In this document: one piece after another, positions 17,812 through 28,566 of the stretch | Layout: each line of letters starts with the position of its first letter | Position numbering within the stretch: the first letter of the stretch is position 1 | Source: Abditibacteriaceae bacterium | GTDB taxonomy: Bacteria > Armatimonadota > Abditibacteriia > Abditibacteriales > Abditibacteriaceae | Direction of reading: 5' to 3' | Length of the DNA stretch: 64,000 bases | Assembly (NCBI GenBank): GCA_019239895.1 | Contig: JAFAZH010000006.1 | Span: 1-64,000 of the forward strand | Notes under the pieces: generated by a model | Told to the model about the DNA's origin: nothing | What the model saw: only the letters and a program-made list of their open reading frames with translations | Databases searched by the model: none | Translations under genes and position numbers: made by a program

Positions 17812-17960
17812 TGTGTTGTTCCTACTACTCCCCAATAGATTTTTCAGCAGCTCACGCTTGTACAAGCAAACCCATAATCAGTCGCCACAGACCTTCCAGT
17901 GGAAAGGATAGAATTTTACTGATCAGTTGTAGCAGTTGGTTAGTCTCTCGCTGGCTCATG

Positions 17961-18284
17961 CTAATCTTGTGCATCACTAGCATTGATTTCTGCAATGTCG
18001 AAAGCCAAGTCGAGAATCTTTTCAGCTATCTTAACCGCCTCTTCATCAGTCAATGCATTAATACTTGCCGTTGCATTGCCCTCATCACCTGTTGCCTCAA
18101 CTTTGGTGAGCATAGACTCCACATAAAGATAGTCTTGCCGCAAGTGTTCAGGGAAATCATTTTTAGTTAAGACGTGCAAAGAGCTAATGTAGGCATTGTA
18201 AAGTCTGTCCTTAATATCTCCATCTCCAACTAAGCAATGGGTAGCAATATACAATTTTTCGTCAGTATAGCTAACGTCATTCAT
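17961..18284 (-). CDS. Small acidic hypothetical protein
   Basis: A 107-aa Asp/Glu-rich, predominantly helical protein starting MNDVSYTDEKLY. TGAGGAAAT lies 7 nt before its ATG, so the start is well supported. No family is recognised. It is the first of three same-strand genes (17961, 17209, 15331) that may form a unit. Acidic, phage-like size and its accessory neighbourhood make an anti-restriction or antitoxin role possible but unsupported. Confidence 0.7.
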   Translation of the reverse strand: MNDVSYTDEKLYIATHCLVGDGDIKDRLYNAYISSLHVLTKNDFPEHLRQDYLYVESMLTKVEATGDEGNATASINALTDEEAVKIAEKILDLAFDIAEINASDAQD

Positions 18285-18532
18285 CTTATTTCCTCAATTA
18301 TATTCCGCGTTAAATCTCCGCCATCGGCAAAGCGCCCGCTACACAGTAATATTATACGGCTACCTTCCACCTGTTAGTTACCCGAAGCTGGTGAACCTCC
18401 CACTTTCTTATTCATTGAAGCAGAGAAATCACGATTGTAAAGTATTGTGCTTATTGAAAAGGGGAGTATGCTTATGCTGACGGAGCTGGGATGGTCTCTA
18501 TTAACCCGCACTTTCCAAACTCGGAACCGAGA

Positions 18533-18697
18533 GCAAGGAAACGAAGCGAGCTAAAACCCGATTTACGACCTCGTTCAGACGATGCGGAAGCCGTAAAACT
18601 ATAGGTTTTATACTACGATGGCTGGGGCAGATTCTACCGAAGAAAAGCCGAACATTAACCTGAAAAGCACCAACTGAACCAAGTTGGTGCTTTTGCT
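18533..18697 (+). ncRNA. Unidentified structured RNA candidate, copy A
   Basis: The stretch 18533-18629 shares most of its bases with 29012-29111, in conserved blocks: ACGAAGCGAGCTAA, CCGATTTAC, GATGCGGAAGCCG and GGTTTTATACTACGATGGCT. Spacers between blocks have diverged while pairing potential is kept: AAAACC can pair with GGTTTT, and CCTC (A) or CCCC (B) with GGGG of GGCTGGGGC. A perfect intrinsic terminator follows, as expected for a stand-alone RNA or a cis-regulator with no gene downstream. I compared it with GEMM, TPP, cobalamin, ydaO, 6S and glmS signatures from memory and none fits. The strand assignment rests on the terminator. Confidence 0.5.
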
Positions 18698-18698
18698 G
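18663..18698 (+). terminator. Perfect hairpin terminator after RNA candidate A
   Basis: AAAAGCACCAACT, loop GAACCA, AGTTGGTGCTTTT: a 13-bp perfect stem ending in a T-run on the plus strand. Because it starts with A-run, it also works in the opposite direction and could end the HD-GYP transcript from the minus strand. Confidence 0.85.
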
Positions 18699-18984
18699 TT
18701 TTGCTGGCTTAACCTGTCAGGCTGGTTCGAGTCCCGTCGGGTTAATGAGAATGGGTTCCCTCTGACTCAAATTGGCAGGATCATCAGTGGTGATTTTGTT
18801 GTTCGCCTTAGCTCTTCGATGATAGAAGTTGCTTTCATCACATTGTGCTCACGGCAAAGCTACGGAGCAGCCGTTACCCACAGTTGCTTAATTATTCAAC
18901 ACTAACCCGCTGAAGTGCATACTTAATATGGTTGCGAAAACGGTGCTATGATGGCTATTCGGTTACGGCATTATAGGTCAAGAA

Positions 18985-20001
18985 CTAAACCAAGGCAGCA
19001 TGATCTAGCTGCATAAAAGCATTCACAACTTGGGGATCAAATTGCTGGCCGCTCTGTCGTTCAATTTCTGTGACCGCGGCGGCAACCAGCCAAGCCTTCT
19101 TATATGGGCGATCATGAGTGAGCGCATCAAACACATCAGCGACCGCTACTATCCGTCCTACCAAGGGAACCGCCTCACTTTGTAGCCCTAGCGGATAGCC
19201 ACTCCCGTCCCATCGTTCGTGATGGCTCAAAGCTATTTGTTCTGCCAATTGCAGCCAAGGAGAATCACTTCCAGCCAGCATTTGACTACCAATGACAGTG
19301 TGATTTTTCATTGTGGCAAATTCGGCCTCGGTCAATTTACCAGGCTTAAGCAGAATGGCGTCTGGAACTCCGATTTTCCCCACATCGTGCAGTGGTGCTG
19401 TTTGTTCAATTAAGGTGACTTGCTGTGTGGTTAAGTCCAGACATTGGGCAATGCGGGCCGAGGTGATTCCGACGCGCTTAGTGTGAAGGCCAGTATCGTC
19501 ATCTCGATATTCAGCAGCTAAGGCCAGTCGCTGTAAGATTTCACGCTGGGTGGCCTCTATTTTTTGCGTGCGCTCTTGCACTTTTTCTTCTAGAATTAAA
19601 TGTTGAAATCTGGTTTGGAGGAGATTATGGAGACGCAGGAGAACCTCAATTGTATCCAAAGGCTTCGCTAGAAAATCTTTAGCCCCCTGGGAGAGGGCCT
19701 GGCGCTTAGCCTGCGGTGTAACATCGGCTGTCAGGACCAGAATGGGTAAATAGCATTCTTCGTTCATCCGCGCCTGTAATTGCTCCATCACCGCATAGCC
19801 GTCGAGGTACGGCATATTTAGATCTAACAGTATAATGTCCGGTTGGAACTCCATGAAGAGGAGCAGGGCTTGGCGGGCATCAGTGGTACTTTGTATACGG
19901 CTATAACCTGCCGATTGCAAGATGATTTCCAGGTAGCGGACATTTGCTATCTCATCATCTATGATGAGAATTTTCGCATTCTTAAGAATGATTTCCGACA
20001 T
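18985..20001 (-). CDS. Response regulator with HD-GYP phosphodiesterase output
   Basis: The 338-aa protein has an N-terminal receiver (about 8-125; phosphorylatable Asp in [12 protein letters not shown]) and a coiled linker. Its HD-GYP domain has [10 protein letters not shown] and [11 protein letters not shown], the motifs of cyclic di-GMP phosphodiesterases of the RpfG type. It probably lowers c-di-GMP in response to phosphorylation by the hybrid kinase encoded 2 nt upstream in the same operon. GAAGGA precedes the ATG. The domain order is ordinary for the family. Confidence 0.92.
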   Translation of the reverse strand: MSEIILKNAKILIIDDEIANVRYLEIILQSAGYSRIQSTTDARQALLLFMEFQPDIILLDLNMPYLDGYAVMEQLQARMNEECYLPILVLTADVTPQAKRQALSQGAKDFLAKPLDTIEVLLRLHNLLQTRFQHLILEEKVQERTQKIEATQREILQRLALAAEYRDDDTGLHTKRVGITSARIAQCLDLTTQQVTLIEQTAPLHDVGKIGVPDAILLKPGKLTEAEFATMKNHTVIGSQMLAGSDSPWLQLAEQIALSHHERWDGSGYPLGLQSEAVPLVGRIVAVADVFDALTHDRPYKKAWLVAAAVTEIERQSGQQFDPQVVNAFMQLDHAALV

Positions 20002-20003
20002 AA

Positions 20004-23000
20004 TTAAGACTTTTGTTCCTTCAAAATGTTATCTATAACGTGCAGAACTTCTTTAATATTAAGTGGCTTGGTGAGGTAAGCGTTGGCTCTGGCCTGGCCA
20101 TCCGGGGGCGTGAGTAAACGCTTGATCTGAGCGGAAGTGGCATCGGCACTAATAACTACGACAGGAATATCCCTGGTATCAGGAGACTCACGCAGACGGG
20201 ACAGGACTTCCCAACCCATAATGTCTGGCAGATGCAAGTCCAATAAGATCAGGTCCGGGTGATGCTGATGGGCCAGTTCCAGACCCAGACTCCCTTGCAT
20301 GGCCCCCACCAATTGTATCCAGGGCCGACGCGCCAGGATAGTCTCGATGAGTCTGTAATTGGAGGCATTGTCCTCAATGGAGAGCACCATAGAAGTTTGA
20401 GTCGGTGGATTCGGCTCAGGTTCCGTCGCATCGCTGGCATCTATCTCCTGGAGCGTTTCTAAGGGGCAATCGGCTAATGGCAGTTCAATGGTAAAGGTAC
20501 TGCCTTGCCCGCGCCTGCTCTCCACGGTGAGCGTGCCTTGCATGGCCTCGATCAAGCGCTTAGACAGGGCCAGCCCCAACCCGGTGCCTTCAATCTCGGT
20601 TGTGCCTGCCTTGAGTCGCTCGAAAGGCACAAACAATTTCTGTATATCGTCCGGGGCAATGCCAAGTCCGGTATCCTGCACCCCAAGGCGGATAAGGCCA
20701 ACTGCCGTGTCCCAAGTCTGCTCCGGCGCATTATGGTCCGGCGCATTATGGATAGCCTCACATAAGACCGTCACTCGCCCCCCTTTGCGATTATATTTCA
20801 CCGCGTTCGAGAGCAGGTTAATGAGAGCTTGTTTCAGTCGTTGGCGGTCGGCCAGGACATATCCAGGATAGGTCAGCGCGTTAGCACCATTGAGTTGCAC
20901 ATTGTGCTGAGCCGCCAGGGGGCTTACCAAATCAAGTGCTTCCCGTACGACCTCGTTGATGGCAACTGGCTCAATAGAGAGATCCACACGTCCGGCTTCG
21001 ACACGAGCAATGTCCAAGATCTCATTAATCAGGCCCAGTAGGTGCCGCCCGCCTTTGAGGATATGCGCGATACTCTCTTGTTGTAATGCAGTAAGGTCTT
21101 GGGCTTCCAAAATTTGACCAAAACCCAAAATAGCATTGAGCGGAGTGCGCAACTCATGGCTCATGCGCGACAGAAATTCGGATTTAGCTTGGTTTGCGGT
21201 ATCGGCTTCCTCTTTGGCCTTTTGCAGACTTACGTTAAGTGCTGCAAGCTCAGCGGTGCGCTGCGCGACGCGCATCTCCAATTCGTCGCGTGATTTTTGC
21301 AGCGCCTCTTCTGCCCGTACGCGATCCGTCACATCAAATACAACGCCTTCTAAAAGAGTGACTTGGTCGATGCTATTTATGGTCGGTTTTATTTTCGATT
21401 GCACCCAGCGAATCTCGCCGTCGGGACGAATGATACGGTATTCCTTGACTTTAGGCTTACCTGCGAAGGTGTCCAACCGACCAGCTTCCACTTTCGCCGC
21501 GTCATCGGGATGCACGATCTCTTGCCAGAGCATGGGACGATCCAGGAAAGCTTGTTGCGGCCAGCCGAAAACTTTCTCACAAGCGGGGGAAATCTGTAAC
21601 ATTTTGGTGGCGGCCACATCAAAGGCGAAGAAGACTTCATCCAGATTATCGAAGAGGTGCTGTAACTGGTTTGTGGTCGCGGCCAGACGTTCTTCTATTC
21701 GCCTGCGCTCGGTGATATCCATACCAGTGCCGATAACGTATTCTACAGTGCCGTGCTCATTGACAAGCGCCGTATTTGACCACGCGATTAGCCGCCGCTT
21801 GCCATCTCTGGCGATCCAGTAGTTTTCATAGGTGTTAGGATATTGACCAGCACAGAGATTCCTGAAGACTCCTTTGACTGATGCCGACTCTTCCGGGGCC
21901 AGCAACAATTCCATGATAAAGCGCCCCTGCACTTCCGCGAATGAGTAACCCGTGACTTGCTCGCAGGCCCGATTGAAGCGAACTATGCGTCCCTCATGGT
22001 CGAGAACTACTACCAAACTACCCACGGTATCAACAACCGCAGATATGAAGTCGCGCTCTTTTTGTATTATCTCCTGCGCTTGCTTGCGCTCGGTGATGTC
22101 GGCAAACGTCACGACTGCCCCGCTAATAACACCCTGCTCACTGATGGGGAAGGATGAATAAGCAACAGGTAAATTAGAACCCTCCCGCTGCCAGAAGACC
22201 TCGTCTTCCACACGACAGTTGCGCCCCTCACTGAAGGCGAGGTAAATTGGGCACTCCTGTTCGAGGTAAGGTGAGCCATCCGGGTAGGTGTGATGCGTGA
22301 GTTGGTGCATATTGCGCCCCATGATTTCTTCCGGGGTGTAGCCGAGCATCCTCGCTCCCGACTTATTAATGAAACTACAACAGCCTTGCAAATCTATACC
22401 GTAAATGCCTTCGTCGGTTGAGTCCAGCAGCAATTGAATATGATGGGCCTGTTGTAAAATCTGCTCCTGGGCTTTCTTCTGCGCCGTGATGTCACGCGCA
22501 ATAGCGGAGGCTCCGCTAACGGTTCCAGCAGCATCTATAATGGGAGAAACCGTGAGGGAAACATGGATGGGCTGCCCGTCCTTGCGCACGCGTATGGTTT
22601 CAAAGGGCTCCACTCGCTCACCCCTTTTGAGTTTTTCCAAAATGCGTGCGATCTCGTCGGGGCGATCAGCGGGCATCAGGATGGCAATGGATTGACCGAT
22701 TACCTCGGCGGCAGTATACCCATACATTTTGTGGGCACCTGTATTCCAACTTGTGATAGTGCCATCAAGCGTTTTACCAATGATGGCGTCATGTGATGAC
22801 TCCACAATGGCGGCCAGTTGGAGCAGCGATGCTTCAGCCTGGCGACGCTGGCTAATATCTTCGATCATGCCAATGGCGTAATCAGAGTCCGCATCCCGGT
22901 CATGGAGCAGAGCAGCAGTGACACGCCCCCACAGGAGGGAGCCGTCTTTCCGAATGTAGCGTTTCTCCAGTGAATAAGAGGTGACCCCGTGGGCGAATAA

Positions 23001-24308
23001 CTGCCGCACATGGTGCAGGTCGGCAGCTCGATCCTCAGGATGTGTAAAGTCAAGAAAAGTCATGCCCTGCAATTCAGCTTCAGCGTACCCCAACATCTGA
23101 CAGAGTTTTGCATTCGCTCTGACGATACGGCGCTCAGTATCCGCCATCGCCATGCCGACAGGACTCTCCTCGAAGAGTTGGCGGAAATGACGCTCACTCT
23201 CCTGCACTTGCAAATGCGATTGTTCGAGTGTTTCTAACATACGGTTCAGGTTCGCCGTGACCGCACTCAGCTCATCTTGCCCACTGACCTCGACACGCGC
23301 TGTAGGATCTGCCGAGTTCGTGATTACGCTCAGGTCATAACTCAATTTGCTCAACCGGCTTAAAACTAACTTCTCCAGTAGCAACAGGGTCACTGCGCTG
23401 AACACGATTGCCACGATTAAAAGCGAACGCACGAGGTGCTTGAGTCCCAGTTCGCCTTCCTGAAAAAGTCGGCGTGGTTCTTCAGCCCGCACTAGTAACG
23501 CTGGTCGGCCATACACATCGGGGACGCTAAAGTAGCCCGCTACAAAGTCATTATTGAGTGGCTCAACAAACACTGGTTGCGCGGCGGTGAGCGAGACCCG
23601 AGCCCGCTGAAAATCAGCCGGTAAACCGGGGCGATCTAAACGCTGCACGCTTATTTTCATTTGCGTAATAGCTGATAAATTCTCGATTTCAGCTTGCGTT
23701 AAATAACGGCCTGTCAGCATCGTGCCCTGGACCGGGCCTTGTCCCGATGTCGTCACAATAGGGCGTGATACGGTCAGCAGAGGGCCATCGTCCAGCATCA
23801 AAATGCCAGCATGACTACTATGGGTATCCCGATGAGTTAAGAGTACACTGCCAGGTTTTAAGTGGGATAGTAGATCGTAAGGCAAGGGAATTTTGCGGGC
23901 GGCTTGAAGGTTGTAGCCGCTACCAAATAGAACGTGACCAGACGGCTGTAGAAGCACGATAACATTGGCTTTGAGTGGGGCCAGAGCACTATCAGTAGTA
24001 TTAACCGCAATAAACCTCTGCGTAGCGCTATGGTTGGCATCCTGGATAAAGCGATACGCCTCATCCCACTGTGACCAACCCGCCGCGGCCATATCTAATT
24101 GGGTGAGGACTTGCGTCAGAGCATTTCTGACATGCAATACATCCTCGCCAGTATCTTGCTGTTCCAGCTCTTGGAGACTTATCTTAACCGCCTGCGAGGA
24201 GGAAAGGTATAAGGCAGCAATCAGGGCGCCGCACGTTAAAGCCATGCTATATAAAGTCTTTATACGTAAAGTCATGGTAACCAGGTATTGCAGGTGCATT
24301 GCTGGCAT
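20004..24308 (-). CDS. CHASE4-HAMP-multi-PAS hybrid histidine kinase
   Basis: The 1434-aa membrane sensor has one N-terminal membrane segment (about 15-35) and a CHASE4-like extracellular sensor (about 45-195, with [16 protein letters not shown]). A second membrane segment follows (about 290-312), then HAMP and about five or six PAS/PAC units (378-1030). The dimerisation/phosphoacceptor domain has H1051 in SHELRTP, followed by an ATPase domain. A C-terminal receiver carries D1357 in LLDLHLPD. It would feed phosphate to its own receiver, the HD-GYP protein and perhaps the receiver at 24385. The start is uncertain: ATG 24308 or ATG 24275, neither with a clear ribosome site. Confidence 0.92.
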   Translation of the reverse strand: MPAMHLQYLVTMTLRIKTLYSMALTCGALIAALYLSSSQAVKISLQELEQQDTGEDVLHVRNALTQVLTQLDMAAAGWSQWDEAYRFIQDANHSATQRFIAVNTTDSALAPLKANVIVLLQPSGHVLFGSGYNLQAARKIPLPYDLLSHLKPGSVLLTHRDTHSSHAGILMLDDGPLLTVSRPIVTTSGQGPVQGTMLTGRYLTQAEIENLSAITQMKISVQRLDRPGLPADFQRARVSLTAAQPVFVEPLNNDFVAGYFSVPDVYGRPALLVRAEEPRRLFQEGELGLKHLVRSLLIVAIVFSAVTLLLLEKLVLSRLSKLSYDLSVITNSADPTARVEVSGQDELSAVTANLNRMLETLEQSHLQVQESERHFRQLFEESPVGMAMADTERRIVRANAKLCQMLGYAEAELQGMTFLDFTHPEDRAADLHHVRQLFAHGVTSYSLEKRYIRKDGSLLWGRVTAALLHDRDADSDYAIGMIEDISQRRQAEASLLQLAAIVESSHDAIIGKTLDGTITSWNTGAHKMYGYTAAEVIGQSIAILMPADRPDEIARILEKLKRGERVEPFETIRVRKDGQPIHVSLTVSPIIDAAGTVSGASAIARDITAQKKAQEQILQQAHHIQLLLDSTDEGIYGIDLQGCCSFINKSGARMLGYTPEEIMGRNMHQLTHHTYPDGSPYLEQECPIYLAFSEGRNCRVEDEVFWQREGSNLPVAYSSFPISEQGVISGAVVTFADITERKQAQEIIQKERDFISAVVDTVGSLVVVLDHEGRIVRFNRACEQVTGYSFAEVQGRFIMELLLAPEESASVKGVFRNLCAGQYPNTYENYWIARDGKRRLIAWSNTALVNEHGTVEYVIGTGMDITERRRIEERLAATTNQLQHLFDNLDEVFFAFDVAATKMLQISPACEKVFGWPQQAFLDRPMLWQEIVHPDDAAKVEAGRLDTFAGKPKVKEYRIIRPDGEIRWVQSKIKPTINSIDQVTLLEGVVFDVTDRVRAEEALQKSRDELEMRVAQRTAELAALNVSLQKAKEEADTANQAKSEFLSRMSHELRTPLNAILGFGQILEAQDLTALQQESIAHILKGGRHLLGLINEILDIARVEAGRVDLSIEPVAINEVVREALDLVSPLAAQHNVQLNGANALTYPGYVLADRQRLKQALINLLSNAVKYNRKGGRVTVLCEAIHNAPDHNAPEQTWDTAVGLIRLGVQDTGLGIAPDDIQKLFVPFERLKAGTTEIEGTGLGLALSKRLIEAMQGTLTVESRRGQGSTFTIELPLADCPLETLQEIDASDATEPEPNPPTQTSMVLSIEDNASNYRLIETILARRPWIQLVGAMQGSLGLELAHQHHPDLILLDLHLPDIMGWEVLSRLRESPDTRDIPVVVISADATSAQIKRLLTPPDGQARANAYLTKPLNIKEVLHVIDNILKEQKS

Positions 24309-24384
24309 CTGCCGCAGTTCCCGGCTTTGCCAGTTGGATGGCCTAACAGTTCAGATAGCGGTTGCACCGCTCAGTTTGCACCGC

Positions 24385-24873
24385 TCAGTTTTCAACACTC
24401 AGGGTTGCCTCTCCCGACGGCAACCTCACTATGCCAAACCAGTACTCGGCAAAAGTTTTTACAGCCCGCTCCAATTCATCAAAAGAAAGGGGTTTTACAA
24501 TGTAGGCGCTGGCGCCCAAATCATAGGCTTCCTGAACGGTGCTGGGGCGCGAACAGGTTGTCATCATAATAACTGGGATACCACGCCAATGCGGATTAGC
24601 TTTGATTTCTGCCAAGGCTTCTAAACCATTCTTACTGGGCATATTCACATCGAGTAAGATCATGTCTGGCCGAGATACTTGTTGGATAGCAGTCGAAGCA
24701 CCACACTGGCTTAGATAAGCCATAAGTTCCACACCATTATGCACACGTTGGAGAGTGATTTGAGGATAGCCTTCGGCGAAAGCTAGTTCTAGCAGCCTAT
24801 ACTCACTATTCCTATCTTCGGCAACAAGAATAAGCGTTTGCTGGGTTATTGATGACAATATAAACTCCTTCAT
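24385..24873 (-). CDS. Single-domain response regulator (Rcp1-like)
   Basis: A 162-aa stand-alone receiver. It has acidic residues in VAEDRNSEYRLLELAF, the phosphoacceptor in DMILLDVNMPSKNG, the conserved Thr in IMMTTCS, and Lys in YIVKPLSFDEL. The longer loop between strands is characteristic of the Rcp1/CheY-like group that partners phytochrome or PAS kinases. It is 76 nt upstream of the hybrid kinase on the same strand, so it is probably an intermediate or phosphate sink of that phosphorelay. Confidence 0.88.
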   Translation of the reverse strand: MKEFILSSITQQTLILVAEDRNSEYRLLELAFAEGYPQITLQRVHNGVELMAYLSQCGASTAIQQVSRPDMILLDVNMPSKNGLEALAEIKANPHWRGIPVIMMTTCSRPSTVQEAYDLGASAYIVKPLSFDELERAVKTFAEYWFGIVRLPSGEATLSVEN

Positions 24874-25368
24874 CGCCTAGTTGGTAAAGGCAAGAAGCAA
24901 CTGCGCAGTTTATTTCAACTAAACGACACCTGCCGTCAAAGTGCTGTAATCAAGCAACTAAGAAAAGACCTTTAACCAACTGAGTTAGATGATAACGGTC
25001 TTAACCAATATGTTCCCCTGAGTTCCTCACTAAGCAACCGTTAGTCACGGTTTTTCCAAAAGAGCAGGTTGATGACGACCATAGACGGCAGACGACCATA
25101 GACCATAGGCAGAAAAGGTTAACTTAATCCGTAAGGAGAAATTCCTACTCCCGACTATTCTGGCCTCACTGCCAAGGGGAAACATGAGCTACTTGCATGA
25201 AACCTGTATTACAGTGTCTTGAAGTCGGTAGGCTTTGTGTATCCGTATATCTACGTATTTTTGGGATCTGGAGTACCTCAATTGGGGATTCAGGAATTGA
25301 GGATTCAGGGGCGCGAGAAAAATGAACGCAGATAAAAGTAAGATAAAGAGGGGAATAACTGTAGAGAT
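24874..25368. other. 495-bp non-coding gap between two signalling operons
   Basis: No coding frame is seen. It holds only short direct repeats: ACGACCATAGAC twice (about 25076 and 25096) and GGATTCAGG twice (about 25285 and 25301). The promoter of the receiver-hybrid kinase-HD-GYP operon should lie near 24874-24990, but no convincing hexamer pair stands out. Confidence 0.5.
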
Positions 25369-26025
25369 TTAGTCGGACAAAGGCAATATTCCGCGTCGTA
25401 GCGCGTAGCGGATTAGTTCACCTTGCGTGTGCAGGCCTAGTTTACGCATCAGATTGGTGCGGTGGGTTTCCACCGTGCGAGAACTAATAAACAACCGTGC
25501 CGCGACTTCGGTACTACTTAGTCCCTCGGCGGTGAGATGGAGGATCTCACGCTCTCGAGCCGTCAAAGTCTCATAAAGATCGAACGCACCGTGGCGCACC
25601 CTGTGTTCATAAGCACGTAGCGACTCCTCCGAAAGGGGAGGGCTAAGATAACGACGCCCGACTGCTACCTCGTGGACTGCCTGCACTAGATCGGCGTAAT
25701 TGGCCTCTTTCAACACATAGCCAGCGGCACCGTTGCGCAACGCCTGCACGACATAAGCTTCGTCGCGGTGCATGGAAAGGATAATCACTTTGGTATCAGG
25801 GCATTGCTCGCGCACCTGAGTGGTAATATCTAGACCATTAAGGCCCGGCATCATTAAATCCAGCAACAGCACGTCTGGTCGTAGGCGACAGACAAGGGGC
25901 ACAACATCAAGCCCATGTGCTGCCTCACCGATAACATCGAAGGTAGGTGCGGTTTCCAGAATGGCGCGCAGTCCTTGCCGTACAATATGATGGTCATCCG
26001 CTAATACCAGCGTCACTTTTGGCAT
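25369..26025 (-). CDS. NarL/FixJ-type response regulator
   Basis: A 218-aa regulator: a receiver with the phosphoacceptor in VLLLDLMMPGLNG and Lys in GYVLKEANY. A LuxR-type DNA-binding domain follows (about 150-212, LTAREREILHLTAEGLSSTEVAARLF). ATG 26025 is chosen because AAAGAG lies 6 nt upstream; a GTG at 26031 would add two residues. It lies 24 nt downstream of the NarX-like kinase gene on the same strand. The pair therefore forms a classic two-component system controlling transcription, target genes unknown. Confidence 0.92.
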   Translation of the reverse strand: MPKVTLVLADDHHIVRQGLRAILETAPTFDVIGEAAHGLDVVPLVCRLRPDVLLLDLMMPGLNGLDITTQVREQCPDTKVIILSMHRDEAYVVQALRNGAAGYVLKEANYADLVQAVHEVAVGRRYLSPPLSEESLRAYEHRVRHGAFDLYETLTAREREILHLTAEGLSSTEVAARLFISSRTVETHRTNLMRKLGLHTQGELIRYALRRGILPLSD

Positions 26026-26049
26026 TTCCACTCTTTAGCAGGGTTCTAC

Positions 26050-28566
26050 TTATATTGCCTGTGGAATAAGCGTTGCCTTTAAGGGCAATTCTGCTGTTAC
26101 ACAAGTTCCTCCGCCGGGCACCGAGTCCACCACGAGGCTTCCCTGCAAAAGTAGAGTCCGCTCGGACATTCCGCGCAGCCCGAATCGAGTGTCATCTGCT
26201 AAAACCTCTTGGGGGCTAAAGCCTTTGCCATCGTCCTGGACCTGCACGCAGAGCGTTTCTGCCGTGGACCAAAGCCGGACTATAGCTTTAGCGGTTTCGG
26301 CATGACGAGCAATGTTAGTGAGACCCTCCTGAACGATACGATAAGCAGCGGTTTCTATCTCGGGTTCAAAGCGCTTGTCAATATCGGCATGCTTAAGTTC
26401 AACTTCTATGTGTGTTTGCGCAGTATACCGCTTGAAATGCCACAGCAGGGCAGGTAAAAGACCCAGATCATCTAGCATAGCCGGACGCAAATTGAGTGAG
26501 AGTTCCCGCACGCGAGCCATCAATTGATTCACTATCGACTGGGCTTGTCCCAAGGCTGGTTTCGCCTGTGCTGGCTCGCGGGCACTGATCTCAGATGCTA
26601 ACTTAAGCGCCGTTAAATCTTGACCAATCTCATCGTGCAGTTCCCGGGCGAGGTTACGCCGTTCAGCTTCCTGCACCTCTACGAGACGTCGAGAAATGGA
26701 TTGGAGCCGTTGGTTGGCCTCCACCACCTGCTGGTGCAGGCTGGCCTGCTTCATCGCCACGGCCAAAGAATCAGCCACCTCATGGGCCACCTCGATATGT
26801 CCAGCATCGAATGCGGCCACAACCTTAGCCCATAGGTTTAGAGACCCGATAAGTTCGCCATGAGCAAGAAGAGGAACCAACATACCGGAGCGGATGCCTT
26901 GCGTGCGGAGCTTAGTGATCCACGGGATTGTCGCATCCAGGTAAGATAGGTCATCTAAATAACAGACTTTGCCGAGTTGCAATTCCCGTATTTGTTGTAA
27001 TAGGAAGTCATCTATAGCAACTCTTTTTTCCATGATCTCAAGATTATTACGATTGTAACTTACCATCAAATCTATCTTTTGGGCTTCCCAATCGAATAGG
27101 GCAACGGTAGCTCGCACATAAGGTAAAAGAGGCGCAATACGATACAACACCGCCTCTGCGATGCTCTCAGGAGATTGAGCAGCTAGTATGGCCTGGTCCA
27201 TCTCGTGGAGGATGCGCAAGCGTTCGGTGTACTGCCGCAATGCCTGCTCCGTCTGTTTACGTTCGGTAATATCCTGCACTGTGCCCAGCATCTTGATCGG
27301 CTCACCGGTCTCATTGAAAACTACCGCACCCCAGGACTGCAAAACGCGTATGGCTGCATCGGCCCTAATAATACGAAACTCATAAGCCAGTGGCTCACAC
27401 TCCTGGCAACTGGTGTCAATTGTGGCCTGGACAAATTCTCGGTCGTCGGGATGAACCCTTTCCAAGAAGGCGTGATGATTGGCCTGAAATTCCTGTGGAG
27501 CCAGACCGAAGATGCGATAAATCTCATTCGACCAGATGAGGTCACCAGTGACTGTATTCCATTCCCAGCTACCAATATGCGCCATTTTCTCCGCCTCAGC
27601 CAGCAGCATTTCACTTTTGTGTAACCGCTGTTCAGCTTGCTTGCGCTCGGTAATATCGGAAGAAACTCCAATCATCCCAACTATTATCCCCGTTTCGTCG
27701 TAAACAGGAGCATTGGTTACCAACGCCGGGAAAGCACTCCCGTCACGCCGCCGCATGATAAGTTCTCCCACCCATCTCTGCCCGGTGCAAACGCGACTCA
27801 GTATCTCTGTTGGTGTTGGGGATTCGCCACAGATCTCCACCGCTGTAACTTCTAACATAGGGCGACCCATGACTTCACTGGCTGCCCAGCCATAAAGCGC
27901 TTCAGCGAACTGATTCCAATAAATGATCGAACCCTTAGCGTCGGTGGCAATTACGGCTTGGCCAACCGTATCCAGCAACCGCGCCTGGAAGTTCAGGTGA
28001 GCTTCCACTTGCTTGCGCTCAGTAATATCGGTGAACATACCAATAGCACCGATAAATTCCCCTTGAGCACTCATGATAGGACTGAAGTTAGACAGAGCCC
28101 AGAGTTCTGTTCCATCCTTTCTCCGGCAGCGAAAATCAAATGTCCCCCGTTGTCCTTGGCGACGTTCGGCAAAGCGGCGCTCGCGCTCCGCGCGTTGAGA
28201 AGGAGATAGAAAGTCGTGGGGCGAGCGCCCCATCATCTCAGCGGGGGTATAGCCCAACATCTCAGCCATACGTGCATTGACAAAAGTCGTCCTATAGTTT
28301 GCATCCACCTGCCAGATACCTTCATGAGTGGTCTCCACAATAGTGCGATAGCGGATAGCTTCCTGCTGCAATTGCTCCAGTTCCCTACGCGTAATGGTGA
28401 TTGGTTCTTCGTCCAGTATTGTGCTTGATACCATTGCCAAATTATCGGCTTGGGGAGTCGCTGTTTCTCTCTGCTGCCCTTTGCGGGCTACTATTCTGTC
28501 AGATGATTCTGTCTTCATTTTGAATCTATCCATACCGTTTCCTATTGCCTTGGCGTGGAAAACCAC
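26050..28566 (-). CDS. PAS/GAF sensor histidine kinase, NarX (HisKA_3) type
   Basis: The 838-aa protein has no membrane segments. Three PAS/PAC units (about 70-440) are followed by a GAF domain (about 455-620) and an HPK7-type phosphoacceptor with H644 in ELHDEIGQDL. A GHKL ATPase follows, with DDGKGF and FGLRGMSER. This kinase class pairs with NarL/FixJ regulators, and one follows directly. Multiple PAS units and absence of membrane helices suggest it senses a cytoplasmic redox, gas or ligand signal. The N-terminal 50 residues are poorly structured; an internal start at residue 12 or 17 is possible. Confidence 0.92.
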   Translation of the reverse strand: MVFHAKAIGNGMDRFKMKTESSDRIVARKGQQRETATPQADNLAMVSSTILDEEPITITRRELEQLQQEAIRYRTIVETTHEGIWQVDANYRTTFVNARMAEMLGYTPAEMMGRSPHDFLSPSQRAERERRFAERRQGQRGTFDFRCRRKDGTELWALSNFSPIMSAQGEFIGAIGMFTDITERKQVEAHLNFQARLLDTVGQAVIATDAKGSIIYWNQFAEALYGWAASEVMGRPMLEVTAVEICGESPTPTEILSRVCTGQRWVGELIMRRRDGSAFPALVTNAPVYDETGIIVGMIGVSSDITERKQAEQRLHKSEMLLAEAEKMAHIGSWEWNTVTGDLIWSNEIYRIFGLAPQEFQANHHAFLERVHPDDREFVQATIDTSCQECEPLAYEFRIIRADAAIRVLQSWGAVVFNETGEPIKMLGTVQDITERKQTEQALRQYTERLRILHEMDQAILAAQSPESIAEAVLYRIAPLLPYVRATVALFDWEAQKIDLMVSYNRNNLEIMEKRVAIDDFLLQQIRELQLGKVCYLDDLSYLDATIPWITKLRTQGIRSGMLVPLLAHGELIGSLNLWAKVVAAFDAGHIEVAHEVADSLAVAMKQASLHQQVVEANQRLQSISRRLVEVQEAERRNLARELHDEIGQDLTALKLASEISAREPAQAKPALGQAQSIVNQLMARVRELSLNLRPAMLDDLGLLPALLWHFKRYTAQTHIEVELKHADIDKRFEPEIETAAYRIVQEGLTNIARHAETAKAIVRLWSTAETLCVQVQDDGKGFSPQEVLADDTRFGLRGMSERTLLLQGSLVVDSVPGGGTCVTAELPLKATLIPQAI

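Larger units (their letters stand above)
18285..18984. other. 700-bp intergenic region with RNA-like repeat A
   Basis: The only structured parts are an RNA-like repeat at 18533-18629 and an intrinsic terminator at 18663-18698. The remainder has no coding frame with gene-like composition. It separates the accessory left block from the signalling genes. Confidence 0.6.

Noticed and set aside
18533..18629. Known riboswitch (GEMM, ydaO, cobalamin, TPP, glmS) or 6S RNA
   Set aside because: None of the conserved core strings of these families could be placed on either strand.
24874..25368. CRISPR-like array from short repeats
   Set aside because: Only two copies of each short word without regular spacing. 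No CRISPR array was seen anywhere in the window.
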